A stretch of DNA of 58,231 nt from Gammaproteobacteria bacterium. GTDB lineage: Bacteria; Pseudomonadota; Gammaproteobacteria; RBG-16-57-12. The stretch is taken from contig JAKIVC010000017.1 of the NCBI GenBank assembly GCA_021647245.1, positions 1 through 58,231 on the forward strand. Direction: 5' to 3'. The notes beneath the pieces were generated by a model. That model ran no database searches and had not been told where the DNA came from. It saw only the letters and a program-made list of their open reading frames with translations. The position numbers and the translations under genes were made by a program. This document shows positions 54,802-58,231 of this stretch, piece by piece (position 1 is the stretch's first letter; each line of letters opens with the position of its first letter).

Positions 54802-56184
54802 TTGAGCGAAACCGCTTTCTCATCCCTGAAGCTCCACCCTGACTTGTTAAAAAACATCACCTCATTGGGTTACGATGCGATGACTCCGATTCAGGCGAAA
54901 AGCTTGCCCTACATATTGGCCGGGAGAGATGTTATCGCTCAGGGGCAAACCGGGTCGGGTAAGACGGCCGCGTTCACATTGGGGTTGCTGGAGAATCTGA
55001 ATGTAAAGCATTTTCGCATTCAGACGCTGGTGCTGTGTCCCACTCGCGAGTTGGCTGATCAGGTGGCAAAAGAGATTCGCAGGATGGCCAGAACGATTCA
55101 CAACATCAAAGTATTAACCCTCTGTGGTGGCATGCCTTTTGGCCCCCAAGTGGGATCGTTGGAGCATAACGCACATATTGTGGTGGGAACGCCGGGTCGT
55201 GTTGCGGATCACTTGCGTAGAGGAACACTAAGTCTGGATGAGGTGAACACCCTGGTGCTGGATGAAGCGGATCGTATGCTTGATATGGGGTTTCAAGAGA
55301 CCCTAGATGAAATTATTGACCATATGCCTAAGCACTATCAAACGCTGCTGTTTAGTGCGACCTATCCCGAGCAGATCGCCTCAATGGCTAGTCGCATTAC
55401 TCAGGACCCAGTGATGGTTAAAGTGGCGACAACACACGATAACAGCAGTATTCATCAATCTCTATATGAGGTGGATGAGCAGATGCCGCGAATTACGGCC
55501 GTTCGCCTGCTGTTGTTGGCGCACCGCCCGTTGTCTGCGGTGGTGTTTTGCAATACTCGGCTGGAGACCCAGGAGGTGGCTGATCAGCTTTCTCGCTTTG
55601 GCTTCAGTGCAGCAGCGTTACACGGCGAGCTGGAGCAGCGTGAGCGAGATCAAACTCTGGCGTTGTTTGCCAATAAGAGTATTTCGATATTGGTGGCTAC
55701 TGATGTGGCGGCTAGAGGGTTGGACATCGATGCGTTAGATGTGGTTATTAACTACCAAATTGCACGGGAGTATGAGGTTCATATTCACCGTGTTGGCCGT
55801 ACTGGGCGTGCAGGTAGCAAGGGGATGGCCTGTACACTGTATACAGAAAAGGAGCGTTATCGGGTAGGCCGCCTGGAGGCGCACCTAGGCCACTCAATAG
55901 AGCGGGCTGCTTTGCCGGTGGCTGACTTGCTTGAACAACCCGTCTATAAACCGAGCATGGCGACGTTACAGATAGAGGGTGGTAAGAAACAAAAAGTGCG
56001 TCCAGGCGATATTTTGGGTGCATTGACGGGTGAGAGTGGCATTAGTGGTCGCGAGGTGGGGAAAATTAACGTCTTTGACAACGCCTCTTATGTTGCGGTT
56101 ATGCGTGAGGTTAAAAATGTAGCATTGAAAAAATTGTCCGCAGGGAAACTGAAAGGGCGCTCATTCCGTGTGCGGCTGCTTTAA
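54802..56184 (+). CDS. dbpA: DEAD-box ATP-dependent RNA helicase DbpA
   Basis: A 460-residue helicase. Q motif MTPIQAKSLP, Walker A AQGQTGSGKTAAF, PTRELADQ, DEAD box LDEADRMLDMGF, SAT in LLFSATYP, and HRVGRTGRAG. The C-terminal 75 residues (KQKVRPGDILGALTGESGISG...RSFRVRLL) are the DbpA domain that binds hairpin 92 of 23S rRNA, so it acts in 50S assembly. The start is probably TTG at 54802 with AGGA seven bases before; the upstream ATG at 54733 lies within the cspA terminator. Read-through from cspA could raise its expression in the cold. Confidence 0.92.
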   Translation: MSETAFSSLKLHPDLLKNITSLGYDAMTPIQAKSLPYILAGRDVIAQGQTGSGKTAAFTLGLLENLNVKHFRIQTLVLCPTRELADQVAKEIRRMARTIHNIKVLTLCGGMPFGPQVGSLEHNAHIVVGTPGRVADHLRRGTLSLDEVNTLVLDEADRMLDMGFQETLDEIIDHMPKHYQTLLFSATYPEQIASMASRITQDPVMVKVATTHDNSSIHQSLYEVDEQMPRITAVRLLLLAHRPLSAVVFCNTRLETQEVADQLSRFGFSAAALHGELEQRERDQTLALFANKSISILVATDVAARGLDIDALDVVINYQIAREYEVHIHRVGRTGRAGSKGMACTLYTEKERYRVGRLEAHLGHSIERAALPVADLLEQPVYKPSMATLQIEGGKKQKVRPGDILGALTGESGISGREVGKINVFDNASYVAVMREVKNVALKKLSAGKLKGRSFRVRLL

Positions 56185-56285
56185 TCTAAGCGCAATAGAG
56201 TGCACTGTTCATGCGGCTTGCTTGTATTGTGATGCTGACTTGTTATTATTGTCATAAGTATAATTTTAGTGGATAAAGTGTATTT

Positions 56286-57191
56286 ATGGCTGATCGCCGA
56301 CTGAGAGTGTTTCACGCGGTGGCGCAGCTGTTAAGCTTTACTAAGGCGGCAGAGTCACTCTATATGACCCAGCCAGCCGTCACTTTTCAGGTGCGCCAGC
56401 TTGAGGAACAGTTTAATACTCGCCTGTTTGATAGAACCCATAATCGAATTGCACTGACAGAAGCGGGGCGCTCTGTTTATAGCTATTCATCACGTATTTT
56501 TGAGCTTTACGATGAGATGGATAATTCGGTCAGAGAGATCACAGGTGATGTGAGTGGTGTGCTGATTATTGGTGCTAGCATGACCATCGCCGAATATATG
56601 CTGCCCGCGCTCCTGGGTGAGTTTAAACGTGCTTACCCAGAGGTGGGCCTGCGTCTGAAAGTGGGCAATACAGATGCGATTGTTATGATGGTCGAAAGTA
56701 ACATCATCGACTTAGGAGTGGTTGAGGCACCTGTCTCGAATAAAAGCCTCTCAGTTGAGTTGTGTCGAGAGGATCAGCTGGTGGCGATTGTTGCACCTGA
56801 CCACCCGTTATCAGTATATGATGAAATTTCGGCTGAAAAAATATTAAAATACCCCTACATCTCCCGTGAAGAGGGATCCGGTACCCGCGATGTGTTTGTT
56901 GAATACTTGCAACAACATGGCTTTGATGAAAAACAGCTGAATGTCATTATGGAGCTGGGGAGTCCCGAGGCGATTAAAGGTGCTGTTGAGGCGGGTATTG
57001 GGGTGACGGTGATGTCCCGTACCACTCTTGATAAAGAGTTGGCCCTGGGCACACTGAAGGCGATTGCATTCAATCCACCGCTGGTGCGCCCCTTCTCCTT
57101 TGTACACCAACGGCAAAAATTTAGGCAGCGTGCGATGGATGAGCTTCTCAGCTTTGCCCGCAACTACTGTAAAACACACTGTAAAGAGTAA
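56286..57191 (+). CDS. LysR-family transcriptional regulator
   Basis: A 301-residue regulator. The winged helix is at 1-62 (FHAVAQLLSFTKAAESLYMTQPAVTFQVRQLE) and the effector domain begins near 90 (GVLIIGASMTIAEYMLPALL). The effector-domain pattern (SREEGSGTRDVFVEYL, LGSPEAIKGAVEAGIGVTVMS) is that of the CysB/CbbR-like branch. Its target is not obvious; the next gene in the same direction starts nine bases later. Confidence 0.9.
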   Translation: MADRRLRVFHAVAQLLSFTKAAESLYMTQPAVTFQVRQLEEQFNTRLFDRTHNRIALTEAGRSVYSYSSRIFELYDEMDNSVREITGDVSGVLIIGASMTIAEYMLPALLGEFKRAYPEVGLRLKVGNTDAIVMMVESNIIDLGVVEAPVSNKSLSVELCREDQLVAIVAPDHPLSVYDEISAEKILKYPYISREEGSGTRDVFVEYLQQHGFDEKQLNVIMELGSPEAIKGAVEAGIGVTVMSRTTLDKELALGTLKAIAFNPPLVRPFSFVHQRQKFRQRAMDELLSFARNYCKTHCKE

Positions 57192-57200
57192 GTTTGCACC

Positions 57201-58231
57201 ATGATTGAGATATTTAAAGAGTGGTATCAGCGCAACTTCTCTGATCCCCAGGCCGTTATACTGGCGCTACTGCTGCTGGTTGGTTTTGTAGTGGTGATCT
57301 TTCTTGGCGATATGCTGGCACCGCTGTTGGCCAGTGTGATTATCGCCTATCTTCTGGAAGGGACGGTCGCCAAATTACAGCAGTATGGGGTGGCACGTTT
57401 GTGGGCGGTGGTGAGTGTCTTTATACTTTTCGTGACACTGCTGGTTTACACTATTCTTGGCTTGATTCCCTTGCTCTCCCAACAGGTTAGCGAGCTGGTT
57501 GGTGAGGTTCCTAATATGGTGACCAAGGGACAGCAGAGCCTACTATCTTTGCATGAATCCTATCCAAGTTATTTCAGCGAAGAGCAGGTGCGTGAGTTGA
57601 TGAGTGGGGTGCGTGCGGATCTTACTACCTTTGGGCAGAGCGTATTCTCCAAATCGATCGCCTCGATTCCGGTACTGATTACCGTTCTGGTCTACCTGAT
57701 ATTAGTACCGATTATGGTGTTCTTTTTTCTCAAGGATAAACAGAGCATCGTGCAGTGGTTTACTGCCTATCTACCTGAGCAGCGTCGCCTGGCAGGAGAG
57801 GTATGGCAGGAGATGGATCGGCAGATTGGTAACTACATACGAGGGAAAATTTTAGAGATCATTATCATCGGGGTCGTTACCTACATCGCCTTCTATATGA
57901 TGGGGCTAAACTATGCACCGCTACTGGCAGCGCTGGTGGGCATTTCGGTGTTGGTGCCATACATTGGCGCGGCGGTGGTGACGATTCCTGTGGCGTTGAT
58001 CGCTTATTTTCAGTGGGGTCTTAGTGCAGATTTTGGCTATCTAATGCTAGTGTATGGCATTATTCAAGCCCTTGATGGTAATGTTCTGGTGCCGATTCTA
58101 TTCTCTGAAGCGGTTAACCTGCATCCCGTGGCCATTATCGCTGCAGTGCTGTTTTTTGGTGGTATCTGGGGTTTTTGGGGGGTGTTCTTTGCCATTCCGC
58201 TAGCCACCTTGGTTGCTGCTGTACTAAGAGC
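57201..58231 (+). CDS. AI-2E/PerM-family transporter, 3' end cut by window
   Basis: 343 residues are visible from ATG 57201 to the window end without a stop. Hydrophobic helices at about 18-60, 70-90, a soluble middle (QVSELVGEVPNMVTKGQQSLLSL), then four or five more, with FFLKDKQSI and the terminal GIWGFWGVFFAIPLATLVAA that are typical of PerM/AI-2E permeases. These export small molecules or act as permeases of unknown substrate. Full family length is about 350, so only the last few residues are missing. Confidence 0.88.
   Translation, partial: MIEIFKEWYQRNFSDPQAVILALLLLVGFVVVIFLGDMLAPLLASVIIAYLLEGTVAKLQQYGVARLWAVVSVFILFVTLLVYTILGLIPLLSQQVSELVGEVPNMVTKGQQSLLSLHESYPSYFSEEQVRELMSGVRADLTTFGQSVFSKSIASIPVLITVLVYLILVPIMVFFFLKDKQSIVQWFTAYLPEQRRLAGEVWQEMDRQIGNYIRGKILEIIIIGVVTYIAFYMMGLNYAPLLAALVGISVLVPYIGAAVVTIPVALIAYFQWGLSADFGYLMLVYGIIQALDGNVLVPILFSEAVNLHPVAIIAAVLFFGGIWGFWGVFFAIPLATLVAAVLR

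Overview
The window looks like a chromosomal segment of a gammaproteobacterium. The evidence is an E. coli/Pseudomonas-type LexA next to a SulA-like gene, Rsd/AlgQ, Slt, DbpA with its own RNA-binding domain, Hsp15, DksA and a CspA-type leader. A CbbY-type phosphatase (which usually accompanies Rubisco), two secreted multihaem c-type cytochromes, a PEP-CTERM protein, alpha-glucan phosphorylase, HupE and aerotaxis-type receptors suggest a sulfur-oxidising or otherwise chemolithoautotrophic, motile relative of the Chromatiales/Thiotrichales. That lifestyle assignment is inference. No rRNA, tRNA or CRISPR array was seen.

Layout. The first 126 bases are the 3' end (domains V and VI) of a group II intron. 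Then come a PEP-CTERM protein with promoter and terminator (0.4-1.1 kb), a REC-EAL phosphodiesterase and a large MASE3-PAS hybrid histidine kinase (1.1-5.8 kb), and a HupE-like permease with a histidine-rich membrane protein (5.8-7.5 kb). A Crp/Fnr regulator, a stress-type membrane protein, an amino-acid permease and alpha-glucan phosphorylase follow (7.6-13 kb). Next are a soluble PAS chemoreceptor, Slt, an Rsd-like protein and CheX (13-17.6 kb). Two tandem pentahaem cytochromes and a YVTN beta-propeller protein, each closed by a strong terminator, occupy 17.8-21.6 kb. Hsp15, a repeat-rich spacer and the lexA-sulA operon fill 22-23.9 kb.

The core of the window (24-45 kb) is a surface-glycan locus. 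Its first part is a tightly packed, mostly overlapping series: PseB, PseC, a cytosolic sialidase-like protein, a B12-type radical SAM enzyme, a heptose-phosphate-type GHMP kinase, an Fcl/ColC-like SDR, an orphan two-subunit TPP E1 enzyme, a ColD-like sugar 3-dehydrase with His in place of the PLP lysine, an HddC-like nucleotidyltransferase and another SDR. After these come two sulfotransferase-like proteins and a glycosyltransferase. A VanZ-domain protein and catalase interrupt the locus, and a second short operon follows (CgeB-like glycosyltransferase, short NeuB/PseI-like synthase, FabG-like SDR). Together these suggest a nonulosonic acid branch plus a GDP-(3,6-dideoxy)heptose-like, possibly carbon-branched sugar. 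That combination is the best candidate for an undescribed pathway here.

The last part (45-58 kb) holds a DUF1631-REC-Hpt signalling operon, DksA-like, CbbY-like HAD, an Aer-like chemoreceptor, a SEC-C protein, a DsbA/DsbB-like pair, cspA with a long structured leader, dbpA, a LysR regulator and a PerM-like exporter cut by the window end. The most specific regulatory observation is a tandem pair of ATGT-N8-ACAT palindromes in front of lexA. They differ symmetrically from the usual CTGT-N8-ACAG box and coincide with a Glu45-to-Gln change in the LexA recognition helix.
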